A stretch of 64,000 nucleotides of DNA from Actinomadura craniellae (lineage in GTDB: Bacteria; Actinomycetota; Actinomycetes; Streptosporangiales; Streptosporangiaceae): contig NZ_QLYX01000007.1 of the NCBI RefSeq assembly GCF_003289645.1, forward strand, positions 1 through 64,000. Reading direction: 5' to 3'. A program made the position numbers and the translations under genes. Below the pieces are notes generated by a model that saw only the letters and a list, made by a program, of their open reading frames with translations, was not told where the DNA came from and made no database searches. This document shows positions 34,454 to 46,161 of the stretch, piece after piece (the first letter of the stretch is position 1; every line of letters begins with the position of its first letter).

Positions 34454-34479
34454 CGGTCTCGCCCGGACTGTGCGCTCAT
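34450..34479 (-). CDS. Possible 9-codon leader ORF before cvnA
   Basis: An ATG at 34479 follows a strong GAGGGG site by 6 bases and opens a 9-codon frame (MSAQSGRDR). Its TGA overlaps the cvnA GTG start (GTGA). cvnA itself has no equally good site of its own, so translation may be coupled through this leader. No peptide function is claimed. Confidence 0.35.
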   Translation of the reverse strand: MSAQSGRDR

Positions 34480-34764
34480 GCGTGCCCCTCGCCGATCGCG
34501 ATCGCAGGGGTCCTGTGCGCCCCCGGTCACCTCCGGCAGGGCCGGAGCTCGATGGGTGGGGACCCTAGGAGCAGCGTGTTGCAGCGGGATTGCCGGAATG
34601 TGAGCACCAGATGCGGGAATTCTCACTTCGCTTCGGGCGTGTTCTGGTGCCGAATTCGGCCGGTGGTGCGGTGGGAATCCGGCCTGGTTGGGGCCGGGTT
34701 TCTGGTAAATGGGGCTAATGTATTGATTGTCGGTGTTTGGCGTAGATTGGGCCTTTTGGGGGGA
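34454..34764. other. 311-base intergenic region with cvn promoter
   Basis: No gene of normal size fits here apart from the short leader ORF. The part from about 34600 to 34760 is richer in A+T than its surroundings (for example GGTAAATGGGGCTAATGTAT). It must hold the promoter for the conservon on the minus strand and the 3' end of the P-loop protein transcript. I see no clear -35/-10 pair or hairpin. Confidence 0.5.
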
Positions 34765-35340
34765 TTACCCGTCGAAGCGGATGCCGCCCAGGTCGTCGGC
34801 GGCCGCCCGGTCGAGGACGGTGATGCTGGCCGCGGGAAGCCCTCCTTCCCGGGCGCGGTCGACCAGCCCCTCCCACCGCCGGCAGTGCCGGGCGAAGGTG
34901 GTGGCGGTGAGCACCCGCCCCCGGGAGTACTGCCCCTCCCGGGCGACGCGCGGCGGCACGTCGAGCAGGATCAGGTGCACCCCGGTGCCGAGCCGGCCGG
35001 TGAGCCAGCGGAAGCCGCGCAGTATGTGCGGCCAGGTGCCCCGGGTATGCGCCACCACGGCGTGCCCCGTCAGCAGCGCCCGGGCGATGCGCCACACGTG
35101 GGTGGTGTAGATCAGTGGAGTGTGCAGCCTGGGCGGGATCGGACCGAGATAACGCGCCCACCAGTTCCGTGCCTGCCGCGAGTCGATCACCAGCACGCCG
35201 TCCCCCGCCGGGACGGGCCGGGTCTCGTCGCCGCGCAGCCCGTACAGCCGGCGTAGCAGGGTGCTCTTCCCGGCACCCGGCAACCCCGCCAGGAGGACCA
35301 GAGACCCGGCCGGATAGCGCAGATCAACGGCGGACGGCAT
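34765..35340 (-). CDS. P-loop (AAA/kinase-like) protein
   Basis: This 191-residue protein begins with a Walker A motif, LVLLAGLPGAGKSTLLRRLYG (core GLPGAGKST, about residues 16-24). It continues with a kinase-like fold including GVLVIDSRQARNWWARYLG, HAVVAHTRGTWPHILRGF and VHLILLDVPPRVAREGQYSRGR. It resembles small ATP-binding proteins related to zeta-toxin or nucleoside kinases; the substrate is unknown and no antitoxin is adjacent. GAGGTG lies 8 bases before the ATG at 35340, favouring this start over 35388. Confidence 0.77.
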   Translation of the reverse strand: MPSAVDLRYPAGSLVLLAGLPGAGKSTLLRRLYGLRGDETRPVPAGDGVLVIDSRQARNWWARYLGPIPPRLHTPLIYTTHVWRIARALLTGHAVVAHTRGTWPHILRGFRWLTGRLGTGVHLILLDVPPRVAREGQYSRGRVLTATTFARHCRRWEGLVDRAREGGLPAASITVLDRAAADDLGGIRFDG

Positions 35341-35432
35341 GGCGGGACACCTCGTACGGTAGAAGACTGCCGGGCTTTCATCATCCACGCGGCACAGGAC
35401 CGGTGGTGGGAGCTGAAAGGTTCGACGGGATC

Positions 35433-35448
35433 TTGCTCATCTGAGCAA
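35433..35448. promoter_or_regulatory. 16-bp palindrome, operator candidate
   Basis: TTGCTCATCTGAGCAA has perfect 7-bp arms around TC. It lies 93-108 bases upstream of the P-loop protein gene (minus) and 44 bases before a short plus-strand ORF. The 2-base centre cannot form a hairpin loop, so a protein-binding site is the better reading. Confidence 0.5.
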
Positions 35449-35491
35449 CGAAGACGGCGCGCCCCCGGTTTCCGTGGTGAGGAGAGCAGCA

Positions 35492-35539
35492 GTGCAGACG
35501 TTCCTGCCGTACGTGTGGCCCGTCCCGGACCGGCCCTAG
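35492..35539 (+). CDS. Possible 15-codon ORF or gene remnant
   Basis: GAGGAGA precedes a GTG by 7 bases, followed by 15 codons (MQTFLPYVWPVPDRP) and TAG. The opening MQTFLPY recalls, from memory, the start of a family annotated as MSMEG_6728-like/pyrimidine-dimer glycosylase, so this could be a truncated remnant. The evidence is seven residues plus a good ribosome site only. Confidence 0.25.
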   Translation: MQTFLPYVWPVPDRP

Positions 35540-35546
35540 TTCCGGG

Positions 35547-36200
35547 TCACCAGCCGCGGGTGCGCCATTCGGGCAGGTGGGGGCGCTCCCTGCCCAGGGT
35601 GGTGTCCTTGCCGTGCCCGGGGTACACCCAGGTCTCGTCGGGCAGCGGGTCGAAGACGCGCTCCTCCACGTCGGCCAGCAGGCTGGCGAACAGCTGGGGG
35701 TCGCCCCAGGTGTTGCCCACCCCACCGGGGAAGAGGCTGTCGCCGGTGAACAGGTGCGGGGTCTGTGCCGCGGTGTGGAGCAGGGCGACCGATCCCGGGG
35801 TGTGGCCGCGCAGGTGGACGACCTCCAGCGTGACCTCGCCGACCCGTACCGTGTCGCCGTGCTCGACGGGCTCGGTCACCGGCACGGGCAGGGTCTCGGC
35901 GTCGAGGGGGTGCGCGACGACGGGCGCGCCGGTCGCGGCCACGACCTCGCCCAGCGCCTCCCAGTGGTCCTGGTGGCGGTGGGTGGTGACGATCCGGCTC
36001 AGCGGGCCGTCGCCGACGAGTTCGAGCAGCCGGGACGCCTCGTTGGCGGCGTCGATCAGCAACTGGTCGCCGGTGGCGGTGCAGCGCAGCAGGTAGGCGT
36101 TGTTGTCGTAGGGACCCACGGCCAACTTGGTGATCTTGAGGCCGGGCACTTCGCGGACCGCGGGCGGGCCGCCTACCTGGACGTCTCCGGTGTAACTCAT
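35547..36200 (-). CDS. MBL-fold hydrolase (glyoxalase II-like)
   Basis: This 217-residue metallo-beta-lactamase-fold enzyme shows [11 protein letters not shown], the metal motif [11 protein letters not shown], then [39 protein letters not shown] and the terminal [14 protein letters not shown]. These are glyoxalase II-like landmarks. The substrate is uncertain, since actinomycetes use mycothiol rather than glutathione. The gene is divergent from uvrA, as in related genomes. GAGGGA lies 5 bases before the ATG at 36200. Confidence 0.86.
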   Translation of the reverse strand: MSYTGDVQVGGPPAVREVPGLKITKLAVGPYDNNAYLLRCTATGDQLLIDAANEASRLLELVGDGPLSRIVTTHRHQDHWEALGEVVAATGAPVVAHPLDAETLPVPVTEPVEHGDTVRVGEVTLEVVHLRGHTPGSVALLHTAAQTPHLFTGDSLFPGGVGNTWGDPQLFASLLADVEERVFDPLPDETWVYPGHGKDTTLGRERPHLPEWRTRGW

Positions 36201-36318
36201 GGCTGTCCCTCGCTCGCGTCGAACTCGCGGTGGAATGGTCGGTCGCGTCATCCTTCCCTATCAGGCGGCCCTCCGCCCGCGGTGCCCCGGCCCGGCGCGT
36301 TCGAGTGGCGACCGATCT

Positions 36319-36334
36319 TCGAACACGTGTACGG
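36319..36334. promoter_or_regulatory. LexA (SOS) box candidate upstream of uvrA
   Basis: TCGAACACGTGTACGG matches the actinobacterial LexA consensus TCGAAC-N4-GTTCGA with a perfect left half and changes at two positions of the right half. It lies 111 bases before the uvrA start. uvrA is a classical SOS gene, which supports the call. Confidence 0.6.
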
Positions 36335-36444
36335 TTCGGGGATGTGAACGGGGGTACCGGGCGTGGCGGTCGATGCCGTCCGATCCGGTCATGGCCCCGG
36401 CTAGCCTGATTCTTCGTCCAGGCCTAGGGAAAACGGATACCACC

Positions 36445-39285
<2,841 letters not shown>

Positions 39286-39314
39286 CCGGACGCCGTCCGG
39301 CTGACCTCGGTTTT
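39286..39314 (+). terminator. Possible uvrA terminator
   Basis: CCGGAC-GCC-GTCCGG directly follows the uvrA stop codon. A TTTTT run comes about 10 bases later (39311-39315). The 6-bp stem and the distance to the T-run make this a weak call. Confidence 0.35.
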
Positions 39315-39446
39315 TCCGGGTAGCGGGTTCCCGGAGCCCGAGGGCGGCCGGCGGACGTTGAACCGTTCGCCGTGACCACTCGTGGTGAGGGGTGTCAGCG
39401 CGCGGGGCGGAGGACCCGCGACCGAACGGACGGAGAGCGAGAGCCC

Positions 39447-39935
39447 ATGCGACAGGAGTCCGGGATGGAAGTGGACGGCGCGGAACAGGAGCAGCGGGGG
39501 AGCACCCGGCGCGGAGTGCTGGCGGGAGTCGGCCTGATCGGCGTGGCCGGGGCGGTGGCCGCGTGCGGCGGCTCCGACGAGGCGGGCGGCGACGACGCCG
39601 GCTCCGGTGACCCGGGTGGTGCTCCCGCCGCGGGGGGCACGGTCCTGGCCAAGACCAGCGAGATCCCGGTCGGCGGCGGAAAGATCTTCGAGGGGCAGAA
39701 GGTCGTGGTCACGCAGCCCACCCAGGGCGAGTTCAAGGCGTTCAGCACCGAGTGCACCCACCGCAAGTGCCCGGTCGACGAGATCCGCGGCAGCGAGATC
39801 ATCTGCCCCTGCCACGGCAGCAAGTTCAAGATCACCGACGGCAGCAAGGTGGCCGGGCCGCCGCCGCAGTCGGGGAACGGCACCCTGGCCACCAGGAACA
39901 TCAAGGTCGAGGGCGACTCGATCAGCCTGGCGTAA
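39447..39935 (+). CDS. Rieske [2Fe-2S] Tat lipoprotein
   Basis: This 162-residue protein has a twin-arginine signal (STRRGVLAGVGLIGVAG, Arg21-Arg22) ending in a lipobox AAC (Cys40), so it is both Tat-exported and lipid-anchored. A Gly/Asp-rich linker follows. The Rieske domain carries CTHRKCPVDE and CPCHGSKF (C-x-H and C-x2-H), ligating a 2Fe-2S cluster. Such ferredoxin-like lipoproteins take part in electron transfer at the outer membrane face; the partner is unknown. In-frame ATG 39465 is an alternative start. Confidence 0.88.
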   Translation: MRQESGMEVDGAEQEQRGSTRRGVLAGVGLIGVAGAVAACGGSDEAGGDDAGSGDPGGAPAAGGTVLAKTSEIPVGGGKIFEGQKVVVTQPTQGEFKAFSTECTHRKCPVDEIRGSEIICPCHGSKFKITDGSKVAGPPPQSGNGTLATRNIKVEGDSISLA

Positions 39936-39944
39936 GCAGTCGGT

Positions 39945-39962
39945 GGCCGGCCGGTGCCGGCC
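39945..39962. terminator. Convergent hairpin between Rieske and mscS genes
   Basis: GGCCGGC-CGGT-GCCGGCC is a perfect 7-bp stem with a 4-base loop in the 28-base gap between two convergent genes. Confidence 0.5.
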
Positions 39963-39963
39963 G

Positions 39964-41034
39964 TCAGGAACGTTCGGCGAGGTCCTCGCCGGGCATGCCC
40001 AGCCCGGTGGGGACCTCGGCGCGCAGCCGGGGGAGCGCCTCCGGATGATGCTCCCGGATATGGGTGACGAGCCGCTCGCGGACGTCGCAGCGCAGATCCC
40101 AGGCGCTCGCGGAGTCCGCGGCGCTCATCAGCGCGCGGAGCTGGACCAGGCCGTTGGGCAGCACGTCGGTGACCTGGAGTACCCAGTCGCGCTGGTCCCA
40201 CAGCGGGTGCTCGCGCAGCGTCCGGTACAGCTCGGTGCGCAGCTCGTCCACCGGTACGGACCAGTCCACATGGATCAGCACGGAACCGATCACCCGGCTG
40301 CCGTGCCGGGTCCAGTTCTCGAACGGCTTGTCGGCGAAGTACGACACGGGCAGGATCAGCCGGCGCTCGTCCCAGGTCCGCACCACCACGTAGCTCAGGG
40401 TCAGCTCCTCGATCCGGCCCCACTCGTCCTCGATGACCACCACGTCGTCCAGCCGGATGGCGTCGCTGAACGCGAGCTGCAGCCCGGCGAAGACGTTGCT
40501 CAGCACCGGCTGGGCGGCCAGGCCGACCACCAGCCCTGCCACCCCGGCGGAGGCCAGTACCCCGGCGCCCAGCGCGCGGACCTCGGGGAAGGTGAACAGC
40601 GCGGTGCCGATCGCCAGCAGGACCACCGCGGCCGAGGAGACCCGGCGCAGCAGCAGCATCTGGGTCCGGGCCCGGCGGGCGCGCCGGTTGCGCTCGCCCT
40701 CCACCTGGGTCAGCCGGTTCAGCGCCGGGTCGGTCAGCGCGTAGGCGATCTGCAGGAGCAGCCAGGTCGTCGTCCCGATGAGCGCGATCGTCAGCAGTTG
40801 CTGGACGACCTCGTAGGCGTCCGGGCTCAGGAAGTGCCCCGGCAGGGCGGCGTTCGCGCTGGCCGTCACCGCCCAGGCGAAGCCGGGGCGGGCGCAGCGG
40901 CGTGCCGCCGCCGCGGCACCGGGTCGCCGGGCCGACAGCCGCCCGGCCACCAGCCGCCGCACCCCCTCCACCAGGCCGGCGGACGCCACGACGGCGACCG
41001 CGAAGATGATCCATGCCCAGAGCGCGGCGGACAC
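39964..41034 (-). CDS. MscS-family mechanosensitive channel
   Basis: This 356-residue membrane protein has four or five spans. The MscS pore-helix and beta-domain signatures are LASAGVAGLVVGLAAQPVLSN (core GLAAQPVLSNVFAG), then DDVVVIEDEWGRIEELTLSYVVVRTWD and ILPVSYFADKPFENWTR. It senses membrane tension and releases osmolytes. GGAGG lies 10 bases before the GTG at 41034. The promoter region is shared with divergent uvrC and contains an imperfect palindrome. Confidence 0.87.
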   Translation of the reverse strand: MSAALWAWIIFAVAVVASAGLVEGVRRLVAGRLSARRPGAAAAARRCARPGFAWAVTASANAALPGHFLSPDAYEVVQQLLTIALIGTTTWLLLQIAYALTDPALNRLTQVEGERNRRARRARTQMLLLRRVSSAAVVLLAIGTALFTFPEVRALGAGVLASAGVAGLVVGLAAQPVLSNVFAGLQLAFSDAIRLDDVVVIEDEWGRIEELTLSYVVVRTWDERRLILPVSYFADKPFENWTRHGSRVIGSVLIHVDWSVPVDELRTELYRTLREHPLWDQRDWVLQVTDVLPNGLVQLRALMSAADSASAWDLRCDVRERLVTHIREHHPEALPRLRAEVPTGLGMPGEDLAERS

Positions 41035-41083
41035 GAGACGGAGACCTCCTCAGGTTGCGGATCCGATCTTCACCCCTTTATCC

Positions 41084-41103
41084 CGTTCTTTACGGAATGA
41101 ACG
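41084..41103. promoter_or_regulatory. 20-bp imperfect palindrome between mscS and uvrC
   Basis: CGTTCTTTACGGAATGAACG is symmetric at 8 of 10 base pairs and lies in the divergent promoter region. Its arms are oriented opposite to a LexA box, so LexA is not implied. Confidence 0.35.
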
Positions 41104-41157
41104 CAAGGAGGATCACAGTCGGCCGCGGCTGTCGTATCCGGCCACTAGGCTTTGGAT

Positions 41158-43167
41158 GTGGCAGATCCGGCGACCTACCGCCCCGCACCGGGGTCCGTCC
41201 CCGAGTCGCCGGGCGTCTACCGCTTCCGCGACGAGGGCGGCCGGGTCATCTACGTGGGCAAGGCCAAGAACCTGCGCTCCCGACTGAACTCCTACTTCGC
41301 CGACTTCGCCGGGCTGCACCCGCGCACCCAGACCATGCTCCAGACCGCCGCCCGGGTCGACTGGACCGTGGTCGGCACCGAGGTCGAGGCGCTCCAGCTC
41401 GAGTACTCCTGGATCAAGGAGTACGACCCGCGCTTCAACGTGCGTTACCGCGACGACAAGTCCTATCCCTACCTCGCGGTCACCCTGGACGAGGAGTTCC
41501 CCCGGGTGATGGTGATGCGGGGCGCCAAGCGCAAGGGCGTCCGCTACTTCGGGCCCTACTCCCACGCCTGGGCGATCCGCGAGACCGTCGACCTGCTGCT
41601 GCGGGTCTTCCCGGTGCGCACCTGCAAGCCCGGTACCTTCGAGCGCCAGCACCGGATCGGCCGGCCCTGCCTGCTGGGCGACATCGGCAAGTGCTCCGCG
41701 CCGTGCGTGGGACGGGTCACCCCGCAGGAGCACCGCCTGCTGGCCGAGGAGTTCTGCGAGTTCATGGCGGGCAACACCGGCCGCTTCATCAAGCGGTTGG
41801 AGCGCGAGATGCGCGCGGCCGCCGCGGTGGAGGAGTACGAGCGGGCCGCCCGGCTGCGCGACGACGTCCGGGCGCTGCAGCAGGCCCTGGAGAAGCAGTC
41901 GGTGGTGCTCGGCGACGACACCGACTGCGACGTGATCGCGCTGGCCGAGGACCCGTTGCAGGCCGCCTTCCAGGTCTTCTACGTGCGCGGCGGCCGGATC
42001 CGCGGCCAGCGGGGCTGGGTGGTCGACAAGGTCGAGGACGTTTCCGCCGGAGAACTGGTCGAGCGCTTCCTCATGCAGCTCTACGAGGAGGGCGCCGACG
42101 CCGGCATGCCGCGCGAGGTGCTGGTGCCGGCCGAGCCGGCGGACGCCACGGCGATGACCGACCTGCTGGGCGGGCGGCGCGGCGGGCCCGTCCGGCTGCG
42201 GGTACCGCAGCGCGGCGACAAGAAGGCGCTGCTGGACACCGTTGAGCGCAACGCCCGGGAGGCGCTCAAACAGCACAAGACCCGGCGGAGCAGTGACCTG
42301 ACCGCCCGCAGCCTGGCGCTCCAGGAGATCCAAGAGGCGCTCGGCCTGGCCGAGGCGCCGCTGCGGATCGAGTGCTACGACGTCTCCAACCTCCAGGGCA
42401 CCGACGTCGTCGCCTCCATGGTGGTGTTCGAGGATGGGCTGCCGCGCAAGAGCGAGTACCGGCGGTTCAAGATCCGCACCGTCGAGGGGCAGGACGACGT
42501 CCGCTCGATCCACGAGGTGATCACCCGCCGCTTCCGCCGCCACCTGGCCGAACGCGACGCCGCTCCGGCGGTCGCAGCCGAGCGGCGGGAGGGCGCCGCC
42601 GGTGACGTCCTGGCCGCCTACGGCTTCGAGGACGCCGAGGAGGGCGGGCACCGCCCGATCGACCCCGAGACGGGCCGGCCGCGCAAGTTCGCCTACCCGC
42701 CCAACCTGGTGGTGGTCGACGGCGGCGCGCCGCAGGTGGCGGCGGCCAGGCGGGCACTCGATGAGCTCGGCGTCGACGACATCGACGTGTGCGGCATCGC
42801 CAAGCGGATGGAAGAGGTCTGGCTGCCGGGCGACGACGATCCGGTGATCCTGTCGCGCGGCAGCGAGGGCCTTTTCCTGTTGCAGCGGCTGCGTGACGAG
42901 GCCCACGACTTCGCGATCCGGTACCACCGGCAGCGCCGCTCCAAGGGCATGACCGCCAGCGAACTCGACGCGGTGCCGGGCCTGGGCCCGGCCCGCCGCC
43001 GGGCGCTGCTGCAGCACTTCGGGTCGCTGCGCCGGCTGAAGGAGGCGACGCCCGACCAGATCGCCGAGGTCCCCGGAATCGGGCTGCGCACGGCCGAGTC
43101 GATCCTGGGCGCGCTGCGGGGAGAACCGTCATCGGGAGAGCACGGACAGGGGGAGAAGCCTGGATGA
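41158..43167 (+). CDS. uvrC: Excinuclease ABC subunit UvrC
   Basis: This 669-residue dual-incision nuclease has an N-terminal GIY-YIG domain ([21 protein letters not shown]), a UVR motif ([21 protein letters not shown]), an RNase H-like endonuclease domain ([20 protein letters not shown]) and C-terminal helix-hairpin-helix repeats ([20 protein letters not shown]). The GTG at 41158 aligns with the usual ADPxTYRP start. TAGGCT lies 6 bases upstream, so the transcript could be leaderless; TTG 41152 is the alternative. Its stop overlaps the rapZ start. Confidence 0.95.
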   Translation: MADPATYRPAPGSVPESPGVYRFRDEGGRVIYVGKAKNLRSRLNSYFADFAGLHPRTQTMLQTAARVDWTVVGTEVEALQLEYSWIKEYDPRFNVRYRDDKSYPYLAVTLDEEFPRVMVMRGAKRKGVRYFGPYSHAWAIRETVDLLLRVFPVRTCKPGTFERQHRIGRPCLLGDIGKCSAPCVGRVTPQEHRLLAEEFCEFMAGNTGRFIKRLEREMRAAAAVEEYERAARLRDDVRALQQALEKQSVVLGDDTDCDVIALAEDPLQAAFQVFYVRGGRIRGQRGWVVDKVEDVSAGELVERFLMQLYEEGADAGMPREVLVPAEPADATAMTDLLGGRRGGPVRLRVPQRGDKKALLDTVERNAREALKQHKTRRSSDLTARSLALQEIQEALGLAEAPLRIECYDVSNLQGTDVVASMVVFEDGLPRKSEYRRFKIRTVEGQDDVRSIHEVITRRFRRHLAERDAAPAVAAERREGAAGDVLAAYGFEDAEEGGHRPIDPETGRPRKFAYPPNLVVVDGGAPQVAAARRALDELGVDDIDVCGIAKRMEEVWLPGDDDPVILSRGSEGLFLLQRLRDEAHDFAIRYHRQRRSKGMTASELDAVPGLGPARRRALLQHFGSLRRLKEATPDQIAEVPGIGLRTAESILGALRGEPSSGEHGQGEKPG

Positions 43168-44042
43168 CCACGGACACGCATATCCCGGACATAGTGATCG
43201 TCACTGGTATGTCGGGAGCCGGCCGCAGCACCGCGGCCAAGTCCCTGGAGGACCTCGACTGGTTCGTGGTCGACAACCTGCCGCCCGGCCTGCTGGGCAC
43301 CATGGCCGATCTCGGCGGGCGGGTGAAGGGCGCGGTGCCGCGCATCGCCGTGGTGGTCGACGTGCGCAGCCGCGCCTTCACCACCGACCTGGACAGCTCG
43401 ATCAAGGACCTGGAGACCCGGGGCGTGCACCCCCGGGTGGTGTTCCTGGAGGCCAGCGACGAAGAGCTGGTCCGGCGCTTCGAGAGCGTCCGCCGCCCGC
43501 ACCCGCTGCAGGCCGACGGCCGGCTGGTCGACGGCATCGCCCGGGAACGCGAGCTGGTCCGCGAGGTGCGCGCGAGCGCCGACCTGGTGATCGACACCAG
43601 CGGCCTCAACGTGCACGAGCTGCGGGCGAAGATCGTCGGCTTCTTCGGCGACGACAGCGGCGAGTCCAGCCTGCGGGCCACCGTGGTGTCCTTCGGTTAC
43701 AAGTACGGCCTGCCGGTGGACGCCGACCTGGTCGTCGACTGCCGGTTCCTGCCCAACCCGCACTGGGTGCCCGAACTGCGGCCCAAGACCGGGCGCGACC
43801 CGGCGGTCCGCGACTACGTGCTGGGCCGGCGCGGGGCCAAGGAGTTCCTCGACTCCTACACCGAGGTGCTGCGGTTGCTGGTCGAGGGCTACGAGCGGGA
43901 GGGCAAGCACTACGTCACGCTCGCCGTGGGCTGCACCGGGGGCAAGCACCGCAGCGTGGCGATGTCGGAGCAACTCGCCGCCCGGCTGCGGGACGAGGGC
44001 CTGGAGGTCCAGGTCGCCCATCGCGATCTGGGCCGGGAATGA
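43164..44042 (+). CDS. rapZ: RNase adapter/nucleotide-binding protein RapZ (YvcJ)
   Basis: This 292-residue P-loop protein has the Walker A-like [18 protein letters not shown], where arginine replaces the usual lysine of Gx[20 protein letters not shown] follows, with the C-terminal domain signatures [27 protein letters not shown] and [15 protein letters not shown]. In E. coli RapZ steers decay of the GlmZ small RNA in response to glucosamine-6-phosphate; the role in actinomycetes is unsettled. ATGA overlaps tie it to uvrC and to yvcK, a conserved actinobacterial order. Confidence 0.93.
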   Translation: MTTDTHIPDIVIVTGMSGAGRSTAAKSLEDLDWFVVDNLPPGLLGTMADLGGRVKGAVPRIAVVVDVRSRAFTTDLDSSIKDLETRGVHPRVVFLEASDEELVRRFESVRRPHPLQADGRLVDGIARERELVREVRASADLVIDTSGLNVHELRAKIVGFFGDDSGESSLRATVVSFGYKYGLPVDADLVVDCRFLPNPHWVPELRPKTGRDPAVRDYVLGRRGAKEFLDSYTEVLRLLVEGYEREGKHYVTLAVGCTGGKHRSVAMSEQLAARLRDEGLEVQVAHRDLGRE

Positions 44043-45028
44043 GAGAGCGCGCCGAGCCGCCCGCCCCCGGGGACGCACCGACCCGGGTGGTCGCCCTGGG
44101 CGGCGGTCACGGCCTGTACGCGTCACTGTCCGCGCTGCGCCGGGTGACCGGCGACCTGACGGCGGTGGTGACGGTCGCCGACGACGGTGGCTCCAGCGGG
44201 CGGCTCCGCCGTGAGCTGGGCGTGCTTCCCCCCGGTGATCTGCGGATGGCGCTGGCCGCGCTGTGCGGCGACGACGACTGGGGGCAGACCTGGAGCCGGG
44301 TGGCGCAGCACCGGTTCCGCAGCAAGGGCGACCTGCACGACCACGCGGTCGGCAACCTGCTGATCGTGGCGCTGTGGGAGCTGCTGGAGGGCACCACGCC
44401 CGATCCCACCGTGGCGGGGCTCGACTGGGTGGGGCGGCTGCTGGGCGCGCAGGGCCGGGTGCTGCCGATGGCGTCGGTGCCGCTGGACATCGTCGCCGAG
44501 GTGCAGGGCGCCGACCCCGCGCGACCGGAGCAGATCTCCCATGTCCAGGGCCAGGTGGCGTGCGCGATGACGCCCGGCAAGGTGCTGAGCATGTCGCTGG
44601 TGCCCCCGGACCCGCCCGCATGCGAGGAGGCGCTGGCCGCCATCGAGGAGGCCGACTGGGTGGTGTTCGGGCCGGGCTCCTGGTTCACCAGCGTGCTCCC
44701 GCATCTGAAGGTTCCCGAACTGGCCCGGGCGCTGACCCGGACCCGCGCCCGGCGGGTGGTCGCGCTCAACCTGGCGCCACAGCCGGGTGAGACCGACGGG
44801 TTCTCCCCGCACACCCATCTGGAGGTGATGCAGGCGCATGCGCCCGACCTGCGGGTCGACGTCGTACTGGCCGACCGTGGGGTGGTCGATGACGCCGACG
44901 CGCTGGACAAGGCGGTGCGGTCGCTGGGCGGCTCGCTGGTGCTCGCCGACATCGCGGCGGCCGACGGTTCGCCACGTCATGATCCGGCTCGTCTGGCCCA
45001 AGCCTTCGTACAGATCTTCCGTGACTGA
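44039..45028 (+). CDS. yvcK: Gluconeogenesis factor YvcK (CofD-like)
   Basis: This 329-residue protein of the CofD-like YvcK family has RVVALGGGHGLYASLSALRR, VTVADDGGSSGRLRRELGVLPPGDLR (core VADDGGSSGRLR), HDHAVGNLLIVALWEL and FGPGSWFTSVLPHL. YvcK proteins bind UDP-sugars and influence cell-wall metabolism and carbon partitioning; no transferase reaction is established. It overlaps rapZ and is followed after 62 bases by whiA, which has its own strong ribosome site. Confidence 0.92.
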   Translation: MRERAEPPAPGDAPTRVVALGGGHGLYASLSALRRVTGDLTAVVTVADDGGSSGRLRRELGVLPPGDLRMALAALCGDDDWGQTWSRVAQHRFRSKGDLHDHAVGNLLIVALWELLEGTTPDPTVAGLDWVGRLLGAQGRVLPMASVPLDIVAEVQGADPARPEQISHVQGQVACAMTPGKVLSMSLVPPDPPACEEALAAIEEADWVVFGPGSWFTSVLPHLKVPELARALTRTRARRVVALNLAPQPGETDGFSPHTHLEVMQAHAPDLRVDVVLADRGVVDDADALDKAVRSLGGSLVLADIAAADGSPRHDPARLAQAFVQIFRD

Positions 45029-45090
45029 CGTCCGGCCGGTCGCGGATGGGCGAGACTGGCTAGTCAGTCGCAACGGGGAGGGTGCTATCT

Positions 45091-46071
45091 ATGGCGATGA
45101 CCGGCGTGGTGAAGGACGAGCTCAGCAGGCTGTCCATCATGAAGCCGTGCTGTCGCAAGGCCGAGGTGTCGACGCTGCTGCGGTTCGCCGGCGGGCTTCA
45201 CCTGGTCAGCGGCCGTATCGTGATCGAGGCGGAGCTCGACACCGGGGTCGCGGCCCGGCGACTGCGCAAGGACATCGCCGAGGTGTTCGGGCACACCTCC
45301 GATGTGGTGGTGCTCGCGCCCAGCGGATTGCGCAAGGGCAACCGGTACGTGGTCCGGGTGTACCGCGAGGGTGAGTCGCTGGCCCGCCAGACCGGGTTGA
45401 TCGACAACAACGGCCGCCCCGTTCGGGGGCTGCCCCGGCACGTGGTGGCGGGGGCCGCCTGCGACGCCGAGTCGGCCTGGCGCGGCGCGTTCCTGGCCCA
45501 CGGCTCGCTCACCGAGCCGGGCCGGTCGATGTCGATGGAGGTGACCTGCCCGGGACCGGAGGCGGCCCTGGCGCTGGTCGGCGCGGCCCGCCGGTTGAAG
45601 ATCCACGCCAAGACGCGGGAAGTCCGGGGTGTTGACCGGGTGGTGGTCCGCGACGGCGACGCCATCAGCGCCCTGCTGACCAGGCTGGGTGCCCACGACA
45701 GCGTGCTGGCCTGGGAGGAGCGGCGGATGCGCCGCGAGGTGCGTGCCACCGCCAACCGGCTGGCCAACTTCGACGACGCCAACCTGCGCCGGTCCGCCCG
45801 CGCGGCGGTGGCCGCGGGGGCCCGGGTGGCGCGGGCGCTGGAGATCCTCGGGGACGACGCCCCCGAACACCTCGTCGCCGCCGGTCGGCTGCGGCTGGAG
45901 CACAAGCAGGCGTCGCTGGAGGAGCTGGGCCAGCTGGCCGACCCGCCGCTCACCAAGGACGCCATCGCCGGCCGCATCCGGCGGCTGCTGGCCATGGCCG
46001 ACAAACGCGCCGGTGACCAGGGCGTTCCCGGCACCGAGGCCAACCTCACGGCCGACATGCTCGCCCCCTGA
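45091..46071 (+). CDS. whiA: Sporulation regulator WhiA
   Basis: This 326-residue DNA-binding protein has an N-terminal LAGLIDADG-homing-endonuclease-like domain ([19 protein letters not shown], then [19 protein letters not shown]) and a C-terminal HTH ([20 protein letters not shown], then [14 protein letters not shown]). In Streptomyces, WhiA with WhiB commits aerial hyphae to sporulation septation; homologues exist in most Gram-positives. GGGAGGG lies 8 bases before the ATG at 45091. Its location after rapZ-yvcK is strongly conserved. Confidence 0.95.
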   Translation: MAMTGVVKDELSRLSIMKPCCRKAEVSTLLRFAGGLHLVSGRIVIEAELDTGVAARRLRKDIAEVFGHTSDVVVLAPSGLRKGNRYVVRVYREGESLARQTGLIDNNGRPVRGLPRHVVAGAACDAESAWRGAFLAHGSLTEPGRSMSMEVTCPGPEAALALVGAARRLKIHAKTREVRGVDRVVVRDGDAISALLTRLGAHDSVLAWEERRMRREVRATANRLANFDDANLRRSARAAVAAGARVARALEILGDDAPEHLVAAGRLRLEHKQASLEELGQLADPPLTKDAIAGRIRRLLAMADKRAGDQGVPGTEANLTADMLAP

Positions 46072-46161
46072 CCTTCGGCGCGACGTCGGCTCCGATTCAC
46101 CCGGTGGTCACTATCGACCGCGAGGTTGAACGGTCGGTTGAGTTCTGGAGAACGGAGAACC

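Noticed and set aside
34765-35340. A zeta-toxin/antitoxin system
   Set aside because: The P-loop is zeta-like, but no antitoxin gene is adjacent and the toxin active-site pattern is not evident.
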